A DNA stretch of 64,000 nucleotides, taken from contig NZ_OMPD01000009.1 in assembly GCF_900312745.1 (NCBI RefSeq), positions 186,001 through 250,000 on the forward strand, given 5' to 3'. The notes under the pieces were generated by a model, which was given only the letters and a program-made list of their open reading frames with translations, searched no databases and was not told where the DNA came from. The DNA comes from Aquimarina sp. AU58. Lineage in GTDB: Bacteria > Bacteroidota > Bacteroidia > Flavobacteriales > Flavobacteriaceae. A program made the translations under genes and the position numbers. This document shows, piece by piece, positions 35,336 through 44,576 of this stretch. Within the stretch, counting starts at the first letter, position 1. Each line of letters starts with the position of its first letter.

Positions 35336-35968
35336 ATGATACGAACCAAATCTCTTCAGTTTACCTATAGCGATACAAAAAATCGTACTTTTTGTTTTCC
35401 AGATATTGATTTGCCTTCTAAAGAAAATATATTGATTTTAGGGCCTTCAGGTGTTGGTAAAACGACATTATTACATCTTTTGGGAGGTCTTTTACCTCCC
35501 AAAGAAGGAGATATTTTTATTGCCAATACTTGTTTAAATAAACTTACCCGAAAGCAATTAGACTGTTTCATAGGGCAAAATATTGGGCTAATTTTTCAAC
35601 GAGCTTATTTTATCAAATCTTTATCCTTACTTGAGAATTTAACGCTACGCGAGCGACTTTCCAAAAAGAAAAGTGATCGTTATCGAAGAGAAGAATTAAT
35701 CACACAGTTAGGGCTCTCAGATCTTCAAAGCAAAAGAGTGTATCAATTAAGTGAAGGACAACAACAGCGACTTTCTATTGCCTTAGGGGTTATACATAAA
35801 CCTAAAGTTATATTAGCAGATGAACCTACATCTAATCTGGATGATACGAATTGTGAAAAAGTTATTTCTCTACTGAAAAAAGAGGCTCAAATCTGTAAAA
35901 GTAATTTAGTGATCATAACTCATGATAAAAGAGTGAAATCACATTTTGATAATCATATAATTTTATAA
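35336..35968 (+). CDS. ABC transporter ATP-binding protein (LolD/MacB type)
   Basis: A 210-residue ATPase: Walker A GPSGVGKTT (~38), Q loop, signature LSEGQQQRLS (~138), Walker B VILADEPTSNLDD. It is of the small LolD/MacB class that works with FtsX-fold permeases. The permease gene follows after 2 bases and a DUF3299-like periplasmic protein after that. The same three-gene order occurs in the zinc-repressor-controlled PA4064-PA4066 genes of Pseudomonas aeruginosa, so a role in metal homeostasis is likely. It is divergent from merC-folE. Confidence 0.85.
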   Translation: MIRTKSLQFTYSDTKNRTFCFPDIDLPSKENILILGPSGVGKTTLLHLLGGLLPPKEGDIFIANTCLNKLTRKQLDCFIGQNIGLIFQRAYFIKSLSLLENLTLRERLSKKKSDRYRREELITQLGLSDLQSKRVYQLSEGQQQRLSIALGVIHKPKVILADEPTSNLDDTNCEKVISLLKKEAQICKSNLVIITHDKRVKSHFDNHIIL

Positions 35969-35970
35969 AA

Positions 35971-37167
35971 TTGTTATATCTGGCTTACAGAAATCTGATT
36001 TCTAAACCTTTGAATACTATTTTGAGTGTTTTGCTATTGTTGCTAAGTATTTCGCTAACAACTTTTGTTTTGCAAGTAAGAAATCAACTTAACCAACATT
36101 TAGAAAATAATACTAAACCATTTGATATGGTTATTGGTGCTAAAGGAAGTCCGCTACAACTTGTGTTGTCTTCTGTTTTGCACATTGATGATCCTACGGG
36201 TAATATACCATTAGACGAAGCCTTAAAAATTACTAGAAATCCTATGGTTAAAGAAACGATACCTGTTTCTTATGGAGATAATTATAGAGGATATAGAGTT
36301 TTAGGTACGTCAAATGAGTATTTGGCTAAATATGATGCAACCCTGCAAGAAGGAAAGTTACATGAAAAACCTTTTGAGGTAGTTATTGGAAATGAAGTAG
36401 CAAAAAAAATTAACCTACAAATAGGAGATACTTTTACCAGTGCACATGGTTTAGCCGAAAATGGATTAGAAACTCATGATGAGAAACCTTTTATGGTTAC
36501 TGGAATATTAAAACCAACAGGGGCTATTATTGATCATCTTATCATCACTAATCTGCAAAGTATTTGGGAGGTACATGAACATAACGATGAACACAATCAT
36601 CATGAAGAAGAACACGAAGAACAAAGAGAAATAACCTCTTTACTAGTTAAATTTAGAAATCCTTTTGGGGCTTTGCAAATGTCTAGACGTATTAATGAAA
36701 AAACGACCATGCAAGCGGCACTCCCCAAATTTGAAATCGAGCGATTAATGAGGCTTTTAGGAATTGGCTTTCGTACAATTAATGGTATTGCTATTGCAAT
36801 ATTGCTGGTAGCTGGCCTTAGTATATTTATTAACTTAATAAAAACGGTAAGAGAAAGAAAACAAGAATTGGCTTTATTGCGTACCTATGGAGCCAACACT
36901 TTTCAGTTGATAAAATTGGTCTTTTTAGAAGCTCTTTTTTTATCTCTATTAGGATCTATTTTAGGATGGTTTTTAGGAAGAATAAGTATATGGTTTTTTT
37001 CAGTTTTTACAGAAAATATATATGGATACCATTTTGTATTTAGCTTTCCTACTAATAAAGAACTACTCATATTGATACTAGTGATTCTAACCACCTTCCT
37101 GGCAGCAATTCTGGCCTCATTGCCTTTATTTAAATTAAATGTTTCTAAAACAATATCTGATGCATAA
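35971..37167 (+). CDS. FtsX-like ABC permease with a His-rich loop
   Basis: A 398-residue permease with the MacB/FtsX layout: one N-terminal helix (~15-32), a periplasmic domain (~35-265) and three C-terminal helices (~275-295, ~320-345, ~365-390). The start is TTG, 2 bases after the ATPase stop. A striking acidic, His-rich segment, VHEHNDEHNHHEEEHEEQRE, lies at ~200-220 in the periplasmic domain, as expected for binding zinc or similar metals. FtsX-type systems usually do not transport small ions themselves but move or strip periplasmic ligands. The neighbours support zinc handling. Confidence 0.8.
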   Translation: MLYLAYRNLISKPLNTILSVLLLLLSISLTTFVLQVRNQLNQHLENNTKPFDMVIGAKGSPLQLVLSSVLHIDDPTGNIPLDEALKITRNPMVKETIPVSYGDNYRGYRVLGTSNEYLAKYDATLQEGKLHEKPFEVVIGNEVAKKINLQIGDTFTSAHGLAENGLETHDEKPFMVTGILKPTGAIIDHLIITNLQSIWEVHEHNDEHNHHEEEHEEQREITSLLVKFRNPFGALQMSRRINEKTTMQAALPKFEIERLMRLLGIGFRTINGIAIAILLVAGLSIFINLIKTVRERKQELALLRTYGANTFQLIKLVFLEALFLSLLGSILGWFLGRISIWFFSVFTENIYGYHFVFSFPTNKELLILILVILTTFLAAILASLPLFKLNVSKTISDA

Positions 37168-37603
37168 AATAGCCTTTCTAATCCTGTTTTTTATAGTAAC
37201 TAAATTCAATCTATTTTCTCAAGAAAAATTAACTTGGCGCGATTTGGCCGATGTAAAATTTTATAATGTTTACAGTGCAAAATATGATGATATCTTTCTA
37301 AAACCAAGATTCGGGCCTATTATAAAGTCATATAAAGGTGCTCAAATTCGTATTAAAGGTTACTTTTTAGATTTTACTATTGAAGAAGATGAATTTTATT
37401 TGATTTCTAAAAATCCGAGGTCTTCCTGTTTTTTTTGTGGTGCAGCGGGTCCAGAAAGTATTGTTGAAGTTATTTTTAAACAAAAACCAAAGTATAAAAC
37501 AGATCAAATTGTAGAGGTTACTGGTATTCTTGAACTTAATACAGATGATGTAGATCACTGTAATTATATACTAAAAGAGGCGACAGGAAGGTTGATAAAT
37601 TAA
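37160..37603 (+). CDS. Exported DUF3299-like protein
   Basis: A 147-residue protein from ATG at 37160 (8-base overlap with the permease). An earlier in-frame ATG exists at 37139, but the chosen start gives a standard signal peptide (HKIAFLILFFIVTKFNLFSQ). The mature part (KLTWRDLADVKF ... GAQIRIKGYFL ... SSCFFCGAAGPESIVEV) matches the OB-like DUF3299 family, including the paired cysteines. In other bacteria this family accompanies the same ABC-FtsX pair under zinc repression; it is probably the periplasmic metal-binding component. Confidence 0.7.
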   Translation: MHKIAFLILFFIVTKFNLFSQEKLTWRDLADVKFYNVYSAKYDDIFLKPRFGPIIKSYKGAQIRIKGYFLDFTIEEDEFYLISKNPRSSCFFCGAAGPESIVEVIFKQKPKYKTDQIVEVTGILELNTDDVDHCNYILKEATGRLIN

Positions 37604-37867
37604 AAAAATAAGTAACTAAGTAAATATTCAATAAGCGATTACCTCAGATAGTAAGTTGATTATGAAATTATCATAACTTCTATACCTTGTATGCTCAATT
37701 TGAGAGCCATTTTTCAGGATATCATCGACACTTTCAAATAATCTCAATACCTCTCAGATAAAATAAGTTGAGTCGTTCTTTTAAAGACAGATTATGTAAT
37801 CAGTTTTTGACGAAAAATACTTAATTAACTAAATTAATTACTTTTGTTTTCTTTCAAACACAAACTC

Positions 37868-40800
37868 ATGTCTCAACTCATTTCACACATCTTTTTTAAA
37901 GCCTTATTGATCTTAAGTATAATTTTATATAATCCCATTTATGCTCAAAAGGCTGACGACATTGATGAGGCAAATAGGTTTTTCAAAAAAGGAGATTCTT
38001 TACTGTATTATAGAAATTTTAAACTAGCGATTCAAAATTATGAAGAAGCTAAACAAATTTATGAAAGGAATCAGGATTGGAATCAGGTTATAGCATCTCA
38101 TAACAAGCTTTCTGAAAATTATATGTATACATTTAATCTTCCCAAAGCTTTGCATCACGCAGAGCAAGCCTTACAAATTATAGAACAAAAAACCGATGTT
38201 AACCCAAAGCAAAAGGCCAGGGCTTGGGATAATATGGGGGCTTATTATATGAAAGGTAAATCTGATCTGGATCTTTCGTTAGAATATTTTGAAAAAGCAT
38301 TTCAATTAAGATCCGAAAGCTTTACAGATGAAGATGAGGACTTTGCCAGATCTCATTATAATTTTGGTACTGTCAAAACATATAAAGGGCTTTATGAAGA
38401 AGCTATGGATCATTTTAACAAAGCAATTGAGATCAGGAAGAAAAAAGCGAATGAAGATCCGATCGAAATAGCCGAAATTTATAGACAAATGGGCAATGCA
38501 CTTTTTGAGCAAGGATTATATGACGAAACATTAGTATATCTTAAAAAAGCATTGGCCATAGCAAATAAAATTTACAAACCAGATAACTTTTATTTCGTAG
38601 ATCTATACAACAATATCGGACTGATGTATAGCTATAAAAAAGAAGAGAATAGAAGTTTGGAGTATTACATAAAATCTCTTCATTTAAGCGAATTGCAATT
38701 AGGAGTTGATCATCCTGATCAGGTACGTATGCACTATAATATTGCGAACATATATTATTTTCAGAAAAATAACGATAAAGCGCTGTTTCATGTAGATAAA
38801 ACCATAACAATAGGGATCAAGGCTTTTGGCGAAAATTTTCCTAACCTTGCATTGCCTTATAGCCTCAAAGGACTGGTGATAAGAGGAGAAGAAGGAATTA
38901 TTTATATCAAAAAAGCACTGGTTTTAATCCGTAAAGTATATGGAGAAGATAATGTACGAACAGCTTATTTTTATACATACTTAAGTGAGTTATATCATGA
39001 AATCGGTCAATATAAAAGAGCAAATGAATATGCTCAAAAATCACTTGATATTCGATTAAAGGTTTTTGGGGAGCATAGTTTTTATACTGTAGAATCCTAT
39101 ATTATGATGGCAACTTTTGAAATCGATAAAAAGGAATTTAACAATGCATTAAATTATTTAGAAAAAGCAATTACAGCAAATAAACAACTTAAAAGTAGTG
39201 GGGTAGGAAATTACGGAGAGTTTGATATGTTTTTAAGTCTAACTCGATTGTTGAAATCGCTGGAGCGGAAAGCATTTACGCTAAAATCAATATACGAAAA
39301 AGAAAACGATCCAAAGATTCTTGAGGAAAGCATAAATACATATGAAAAAGCTGGTCGATTGGTAGAAACAATCAGGAGAACTCAATACAATAAAGAAGAT
39401 AAGCTAACTTTTGCTAAGGATGTAAAAAATGTTTTTTACGGGGGTATTGCTACCCAATTATTATCTGATGCTGGAAATGAGGATGAGAAGATAGAAAAAG
39501 CTTTTAATTATGCAGAAAGAAGTAAGGCAAACTTGCTTAAAGAATTGTTGAATGATGCTAATGCCAAAGGATTTTCAGGATTGCCCGAAAAGCTCCTGAA
39601 TCTGGAACAAAGCTTAAGAAAAGAGTTGGCAGATGTTAAATCTGCTTTTTACGCTACAATCGGAAAAGAAAATACAGATCAAACCAAAGTTTCTGATATC
39701 GAAAGTAAGATTACCGATATTTCCCGTCGTCAGGATTCTTTAAAAGAAGTACTCGAAAAGAAATATTCTAAATATTACCAATTAAAGTATGACAATAACA
39801 CGCTATCCATCAAAGAAATTCAAAAACGATTGCAAGAAAACACTACGCTTTTGGAATATTTTATGGTAGACAGTACATTATATGCTTTTGTAATAACAAA
39901 AAATGATGCCGGGATTAAAGAATTATCGATTTCTGAAATTGATAAAAAAATTGAAGCCTTCAGATCAAGTATTTTGCTTAAAAACAAAGTAGAGTATAAA
40001 CGATTAGGATACGCATTGTTTAATGAACTTTTAGCTCCGATAAAGGACCAAATAATTGGTAACCAGTTAATAATCATTCCAGATGAATCTCTATGGCATC
40101 TTAACTTTGATCTTTTGTTGACCTCTGATGTAAAAAAAGAAAATAATAGTGAGTTATCATATCTAATAAAAGAATATGCTGTTAGTTATGCTAATTCAGC
40201 TAGTTTGTTGTTTGATGAAGGAATTTATAAATCGGTAACAACATCTGAGATTCGTAAAGAATGTTTGGCATTTTCATTTTCAAATGAAGACTCATTATCT
40301 GTAGGCAATCAAATGGATCTTGAAGTCCTAAGAGATGCTCATGAGGATTTACCAGGAACAAGAAAAGAGATTAAAAAAATTGCCACTATAGTTAAAGGAC
40401 GATACTTTTTTGGTTCACAGGCGATCGAACAAAACTTTAAAAATAACCTTTCAGATTATAATGTTTTACATCTGGCGCTTCATGGTGAAGTAGATGATCA
40501 AAACCCCGAGAATTCCAGAATTTATTTTACCAAAACTAAAGATTCATTAGAGGATAATATTTTATATAGCCATGAATTGTATGCATTGAATATTCCTGCA
40601 GAATTGACTGTGCTAAGCGCCTGTAATACGGGAATGGGTAAAATAGCCAAAGGCGAAGGTGTTTTAAGTCTTGGTACTGCGTTTCAATATGCAGGAACAA
40701 AAAGCCTTTTACTAACTGGTTGGGAGGTGTCAGATAAAACCACTCCAGAGATAATGCAGAATTTTTATAGTAATCTAAGTCAGGGGATGAATAAAGCAGA

Positions 40801-41029
40801 AGCCTTACAACAAGCTAAGCTAAAATTTCTACAAACCACTGATGTGTTTACTCAGGATCCGGTGTATTGGGGAGGTTTTTATCTTGTTGGTAATTATGAT
40901 GCTATAGAGTTTGAAAAACCTATCCATATGAGTTGGATATTCTATGGATTGATTGGATTAATCACGTTGGGAGTATTTTTTTATATGAAAAGAAAATCAA
41001 TCAAATCATTGTTTCAATCGTATCTCTGA
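37868..41029 (+). CDS. Exported TPR-CHAT protease
   Basis: A 1053-residue protein. Starting at ATG 37868 gives a signal peptide (LISHIFFKALLILSIILYNP); an upstream TTG at 37844 is rejected because TACTTTTG, a possible -7 box, overlaps it. Residues ~25-470 are tetratricopeptide repeats. A coiled region follows, then a caspase-like CHAT domain (~700-1010) with catalytic His in LALHGEVDD (~870) and Cys in LSACNTGMG (~917). The C-terminus is one membrane helix (WIFYGLIGLITLGVFFYM) and a basic tail. It meets the ECF sigma/anti-sigma pair tail to tail. It may be a protease signalling across the membrane, perhaps cutting a regulator; the substrate is unknown. Confidence 0.85.
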   Translation: MSQLISHIFFKALLILSIILYNPIYAQKADDIDEANRFFKKGDSLLYYRNFKLAIQNYEEAKQIYERNQDWNQVIASHNKLSENYMYTFNLPKALHHAEQALQIIEQKTDVNPKQKARAWDNMGAYYMKGKSDLDLSLEYFEKAFQLRSESFTDEDEDFARSHYNFGTVKTYKGLYEEAMDHFNKAIEIRKKKANEDPIEIAEIYRQMGNALFEQGLYDETLVYLKKALAIANKIYKPDNFYFVDLYNNIGLMYSYKKEENRSLEYYIKSLHLSELQLGVDHPDQVRMHYNIANIYYFQKNNDKALFHVDKTITIGIKAFGENFPNLALPYSLKGLVIRGEEGIIYIKKALVLIRKVYGEDNVRTAYFYTYLSELYHEIGQYKRANEYAQKSLDIRLKVFGEHSFYTVESYIMMATFEIDKKEFNNALNYLEKAITANKQLKSSGVGNYGEFDMFLSLTRLLKSLERKAFTLKSIYEKENDPKILEESINTYEKAGRLVETIRRTQYNKEDKLTFAKDVKNVFYGGIATQLLSDAGNEDEKIEKAFNYAERSKANLLKELLNDANAKGFSGLPEKLLNLEQSLRKELADVKSAFYATIGKENTDQTKVSDIESKITDISRRQDSLKEVLEKKYSKYYQLKYDNNTLSIKEIQKRLQENTTLLEYFMVDSTLYAFVITKNDAGIKELSISEIDKKIEAFRSSILLKNKVEYKRLGYALFNELLAPIKDQIIGNQLIIIPDESLWHLNFDLLLTSDVKKENNSELSYLIKEYAVSYANSASLLFDEGIYKSVTTSEIRKECLAFSFSNEDSLSVGNQMDLEVLRDAHEDLPGTRKEIKKIATIVKGRYFFGSQAIEQNFKNNLSDYNVLHLALHGEVDDQNPENSRIYFTKTKDSLEDNILYSHELYALNIPAELTVLSACNTGMGKIAKGEGVLSLGTAFQYAGTKSLLLTGWEVSDKTTPEIMQNFYSNLSQGMNKAEALQQAKLKFLQTTDVFTQDPVYWGGFYLVGNYDAIEFEKPIHMSWIFYGLIGLITLGVFFYMKRKSIKSLFQSYL

Positions 41030-41746
41030 AGTAAAGTTGTTAGGTATTTTAAGGTATTTTCTGGCAGATTCAAGATCGTTTAGATCAAGATAAATTAATC
41101 CTTTATACCATAGAGCTTCATTTAATAATCTTCCTGTTGGATGATTGGTCAAAGAATCCAGAAGCTGTATAGCCTCTTTAGACATACCTGTTTTATGAAT
41201 GGATAAGGCTCGAATCAATAGGGCATCTTCATAATATAATGAAGAAGGATCGTATTTTTCTAAGGTTTCAATTGCAGATAAATAATCTTTCTTTTTATAC
41301 AACTTAAAAGCATCGATCACTACTTTTTTTTGGTTGAATTCTTTTGTATTTCTTACCTGATAATCACTAAAACCTACATTCTTGTTCCAGGCATTTTTGG
41401 CTAGTTCATTAAGATTGCTTTCTTGTATAGGTAACATAAAATACCAGGAAGAAATGAGTAATAAAAAGATGGCAGCAATACCCGCAATCCGTTTCCAGGA
41501 GATCTTTTTATTCGAAGCCTGACCTTCAGCAATTAGCTCCTTCCATTTTTTGGTGCGTTGCTTTTGATTCGCATTAGGGTAGTTTTTGTCAATAAGATTA
41601 ATACTGTGTTGGTACTTTTTAGCCTTAGTGGCAAAAATAGGGTCGTCCTGAAGCCTTTGATCAAATGATTCCATTTCCTTCTCTGAAAGCTCCAGATCAA
41701 AATACCGGGTAATCAATACGATGTCTTTATCCTGTATCTCCTTCAT
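41006..41746 (-). CDS. Anti-sigma-factor-like membrane protein with TPR tail
   Basis: A 246-residue protein with an N-terminal cytoplasmic segment (ELSEKEMESFDQRLQDDP) typical of Bacteroidota anti-sigma regulators, one membrane helix (~83-105, IAGIAAIFLLLISSWYFML) and a C-terminal TPR-like region. It starts 1 base after the ECF sigma gene stop, so the two are translationally coupled. Its 3' end overlaps the last 24 bases of the CHAT gene on the opposite strand. Likely role: holding the sigma factor inactive until a periplasmic signal arrives, with the CHAT protease a tempting candidate for that signal. Confidence 0.7.
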   Translation of the reverse strand: MKEIQDKDIVLITRYFDLELSEKEMESFDQRLQDDPIFATKAKKYQHSINLIDKNYPNANQKQRTKKWKELIAEGQASNKKISWKRIAGIAAIFLLLISSWYFMLPIQESNLNELAKNAWNKNVGFSDYQVRNTKEFNQKKVVIDAFKLYKKKDYLSAIETLEKYDPSSLYYEDALLIRALSIHKTGMSKEAIQLLDSLTNHPTGRLLNEALWYKGLIYLDLNDLESARKYLKIPNNFTSEIRLKQ

Positions 41747-41747
41747 C

Positions 41748-42347
41748 TTAACGTTGTTTGAGAGCCATTAATTGATCAAATATCTCATAGACCTTTTTAA
41801 TAAGCCTTTTTTTACAATTGTATTTTGCTTGCACTAGTGCTTGATAATTAACATACCCTAGTTGTTCTTGTAAATCTTTTAATTTTGTATCAGAATCTAT
41901 TTCTGTTTGCATAAGGGTTTTGCATTTTTGAGATAAGCTATCCAACGCTTCTGATAAAGCTCTTTTTTGCAGCCATTCTATTTCCAGATTTTCTAGAGAA
42001 TCATTAATGTTATTATTATGATCATTAAATTTTTGATCTTCAGAAATTGTTTCTTTTAATACTACAGAATTCCAGGGGTGACGTTTCGAAATAAGCCAAT
42101 TGTTTTTACACATCACAAAAATATAACCAATGCTATTTTCTGGTAATTTTTCCTGAAGAACTACAAATCGTTCCCAAAATTTTTGCATAGCACCAATAAA
42201 AATATCTTCGGTTTCTTGTTGGGATTGGGTTAAGGATAAAAGTTTTGGTTTTAGCTGCTCAAAAAGATCTTTAACAAATCGATCAAAAGGCAATTCGTTC
42301 CCTTGTATTGCTTGTTCGATAATCTTTTTCAGCTTACTGCTATTCAT
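41748..42347 (-). CDS. ECF-type RNA polymerase sigma factor
   Basis: A 199-residue sigma-70 family protein. Region 2 is visible at ~20-90 (FDRFVKDLFEQLKPKLL ... EDIFIGAMQKFWERF) and region 4 at ~130-190 (ALDSLSQKCKTLMQTEIDSDTKLKDLQEQLGY, then ALVQAKYNCKKRL). It is co-transcribed with the anti-sigma-like gene. The CHAT protease and the small leader peptides on the opposite strand are possible targets, but no shared promoter motif was established. Confidence 0.8.
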   Translation of the reverse strand: MNSSKLKKIIEQAIQGNELPFDRFVKDLFEQLKPKLLSLTQSQQETEDIFIGAMQKFWERFVVLQEKLPENSIGYIFVMCKNNWLISKRHPWNSVVLKETISEDQKFNDHNNNINDSLENLEIEWLQKRALSEALDSLSQKCKTLMQTEIDSDTKLKDLQEQLGYVNYQALVQAKYNCKKRLIKKVYEIFDQLMALKQR

Positions 42348-42616
42348 ATCAAAGGGTAATTTCTTTTAACCAACTTTTATCACCAAAAATCAGAAGGGAT
42401 AAAAATAATCAAAAAGAATTTGAAAAAAATTAAAAAAATGCCTGTTATGTTTTTTGATTCCTGCATTAGTAATATGTAAGCCATTGAGTTTTATGCTTAA
42501 TGTATTGTAAAACTTGGGGATAACAAATTGAATACGGTGTAAAAGGGAATTGACATAAACCTTGAGTGTCATTAAATGTTCGGGGACTTAATCATTTTTT
42601 TTAATTATTATTATTT

Positions 42617-42841
42617 ATGAAAAAATCATTGTTAAACTTAGGAAAAGCACTTAGTAAATCAGAACAAAAAAATATCCACGGAGGATTGCGAGGAAGTTTT
42701 GGAACTTGCGGTTGTTCTTCAGAATATACTTTAGAAGGTGGAAACGGTATAGAGTGTTCATATGAGCCAACTGGAGCCGGTGGTTTTCCTGGAGCAAGAT
42801 GCTACGGTAGCGTTCAGAATGGAATGTGTTGTCCGTATTAA
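42617..42841 (+). CDS. Double-glycine-leader bacteriocin-like peptide (74 aa)
   Basis: The N-terminus MKKSLLNLGKALSKSEQKNI ends in HGG, which is the bacteriocin-type/ComC-like leader of Bacteroidota peptides. Cleavage after Gly-Gly (residue 23) would release a ~51-residue peptide rich in Gly and Cys (TCGCS ... ECSY ... RCYG ... MCCPY, six Cys in all). No peptidase-containing ABC exporter, radical-SAM or lanthipeptide enzyme is next to it, so export must be by a system outside the window. It may be a bacteriocin, pheromone or structural secreted peptide. Confidence 0.75.
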   Translation: MKKSLLNLGKALSKSEQKNIHGGLRGSFGTCGCSSEYTLEGGNGIECSYEPTGAGGFPGARCYGSVQNGMCCPY

Positions 42842-42863
42842 TAACATTTAATGACTTTGAAGT

Positions 42864-43022
42864 ATGAAAAAATCAATGTTAAATTTAGGAAAAGCTTTAA
42901 GTAGAGAAGAACTCAAGCAAATCAATGGTAAATCAGGTGGATATTATTGTCCTGGAGGAAATAGTCCTGCAAACGCACCAAGATGTCCTGTCCCTTGTTT
43001 TATGGGCAATTGCTTACTGTAA
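42864..43022 (+). CDS. Second bacteriocin-like leader peptide (52 aa)
   Basis: A 52-codon gene 22 bases after the first peptide. The leader MKKSMLNLGKALSREELKQI is nearly identical to the first and ends NGKSGG, so the cleavage site is shifted or altered (NGK-SGG instead of HGG). The core, YYCPGGNSPANAPRCPVPCF then MGNCLL, has four cysteines and several prolines. The pair shares one transcript ending at the terminator at 43032. The leaders are conserved while the cores differ, as in families of secreted peptides. Confidence 0.7.
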   Translation: MKKSMLNLGKALSREELKQINGKSGGYYCPGGNSPANAPRCPVPCFMGNCLL

Positions 43023-43031
43023 AGCTTATAT

Positions 43032-43066
43032 ACAAGAGCTCTGATTTTGAGCTCTTGTTTTTTTGT
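43032..43066 (+). terminator. Rho-independent terminator after the leader-peptide genes
   Basis: Perfect 10-base arms ACAAGAGCTC (43032-43041) and GAGCTCTTGT (43049-43058) around a 7-base loop, followed by a T-rich run. Confidence 0.85.
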
Positions 43067-43304
43067 GTTTTCTAAAGATCGACATGCAATTAGCGAGATC
43101 TTGTATATTTAAAGTATGATCACATCTACTACAAAACGATTTTTGGTTTCATTATTTACCTGGATAGGTTTCCCATTTCGATATAAATAGTCATATATCA
43201 TATTCCATTTTAGGGACTTATTCTATAAACGGTCTAAATCAATCTCTTGTAGCGTTTACAGCCTTGGTTTTTTAGACTTAGTTAAGTCCTTTCAGCCAAA
43301 ATTA

Positions 43305-44387
43305 TTACCTAAGCCACGCTATTAATGTATTCAAAAAAACATCTGGTGGCATATAAAAATTACTCTTAAAAATGACAGATGTCGAAGTAATGGTCTGCTC
43401 GTTATCTGTAGTAGGTAAACCCCTGATACAACTATAACTGTGTGAAAATTGTGATGCCAGCCAATAGTAAACGGCTTTATAAAAGTTTCCTGGGAATAAT
43501 TCAAGTATTTTAACATGCTCATTTTTGCAATGTATCATATTCATAAGCCCTGCACCATGTAATCCGATAATATGAGTAGCATTGGCAAATAACTTAACTT
43601 GCTCTGCAATGGTAAAGTTCTGTGCGTCTATTATTTTAAAATTATTATTTTGAGCAATGCTTTCAATTTCCAAGGAATTTACTAAACCTCTTCCGTAGAT
43701 TCCTCGGCGGGTAATAAATATTTTATCAGGAGAAGCAACAGTGTTTTTTTTGTAAGGCAATTCATCAAGCAATGGCTGAAAATTTTCATGTTTGCAGGTT
43801 ATATTTTGAACAAAATAAGTAGCATCTTCAATTTCATAATATTCGTTTTTAGCCTGAAATATCCAATTACGATTGAAGAATTTTGGGCATAACATGCTAA
43901 ATTGCTGAAAAAAAGTACTTGATCTTAATTCTTCAGATACAATAACAGGAATGTCGCGTGATACATGTAAACGATCAAGTAGTGCTAATCGTCCGGCAAA
44001 ATCATTCAGAAAATGAAAATAGTTGGTGTAATTTTCTGATAACAAAACAGCCTTGTTTAGCGTTACCCTTTTTTGCCGAGAATAATGAGTTTTTGTAATC
44101 GCTGGTTTGAACTGGTCAAGCACAAATTGAGCATAAGGATAAGATTCTGCAATCAACTGAAAATTTTCTGAAAGAGCCCACCCAAAAGTAGGCTCTATAA
44201 TACATTTTTCTGTATAAACATATAGAAATTCCTGTTGTTCAATACCAGCCTCTTTTATCATTTGGGTGTTAATTGCCGATTCAAATTGATCATATTTCAA
44301 ATCATCAAATGGCTTGGTTAGCACTTGATGCCGCATGTATTTAGACATAACATGCTTAGGTAGAAATTCAAGGGTTGGATTTTCCAT
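43305..44387 (-). CDS. Glycosyltransferase family 61 protein
   Basis: A 360-residue GT61-type (DUF563) enzyme. The conserved block ATHIIGLHGAGLMNMIHC (~273-290) followed by VKILELFPG is diagnostic, with the EVSIAQ-like upstream region FKIIDAQNFTIAEQVKLF. No signal peptide or membrane helix is seen, so it acts in the cytoplasm or at the inner face of the membrane on an unknown acceptor. It stands alone, without other polysaccharide genes in the window. Confidence 0.8.
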   Translation of the reverse strand: MENPTLEFLPKHVMSKYMRHQVLTKPFDDLKYDQFESAINTQMIKEAGIEQQEFLYVYTEKCIIEPTFGWALSENFQLIAESYPYAQFVLDQFKPAITKTHYSRQKRVTLNKAVLLSENYTNYFHFLNDFAGRLALLDRLHVSRDIPVIVSEELRSSTFFQQFSMLCPKFFNRNWIFQAKNEYYEIEDATYFVQNITCKHENFQPLLDELPYKKNTVASPDKIFITRRGIYGRGLVNSLEIESIAQNNNFKIIDAQNFTIAEQVKLFANATHIIGLHGAGLMNMIHCKNEHVKILELFPGNFYKAVYYWLASQFSHSYSCIRGLPTTDNEQTITSTSVIFKSNFYMPPDVFLNTLIAWLR

Positions 44388-44576
44388 GCGATTATTTAAT
44401 TACATTGTTTCACTTTTTTGTAACTGTAAAAAAATAAATGATAACGTTTTTCATTACCATTAAAAGTCTCGACGTTTAAGAAACGTAAATAGGTCTTTAT
44501 TCAAATGCGATAATTTTGCATTTCTAAACTAGGAATATCAATGATTTACCCATTCTCCAACAGATAAGCCGTATTA

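Noticed and set aside
42390..42572. 60-codon minus-strand ORF upstream of the sigma factor
   Set aside because: AT-rich intergenic frame without coding features.
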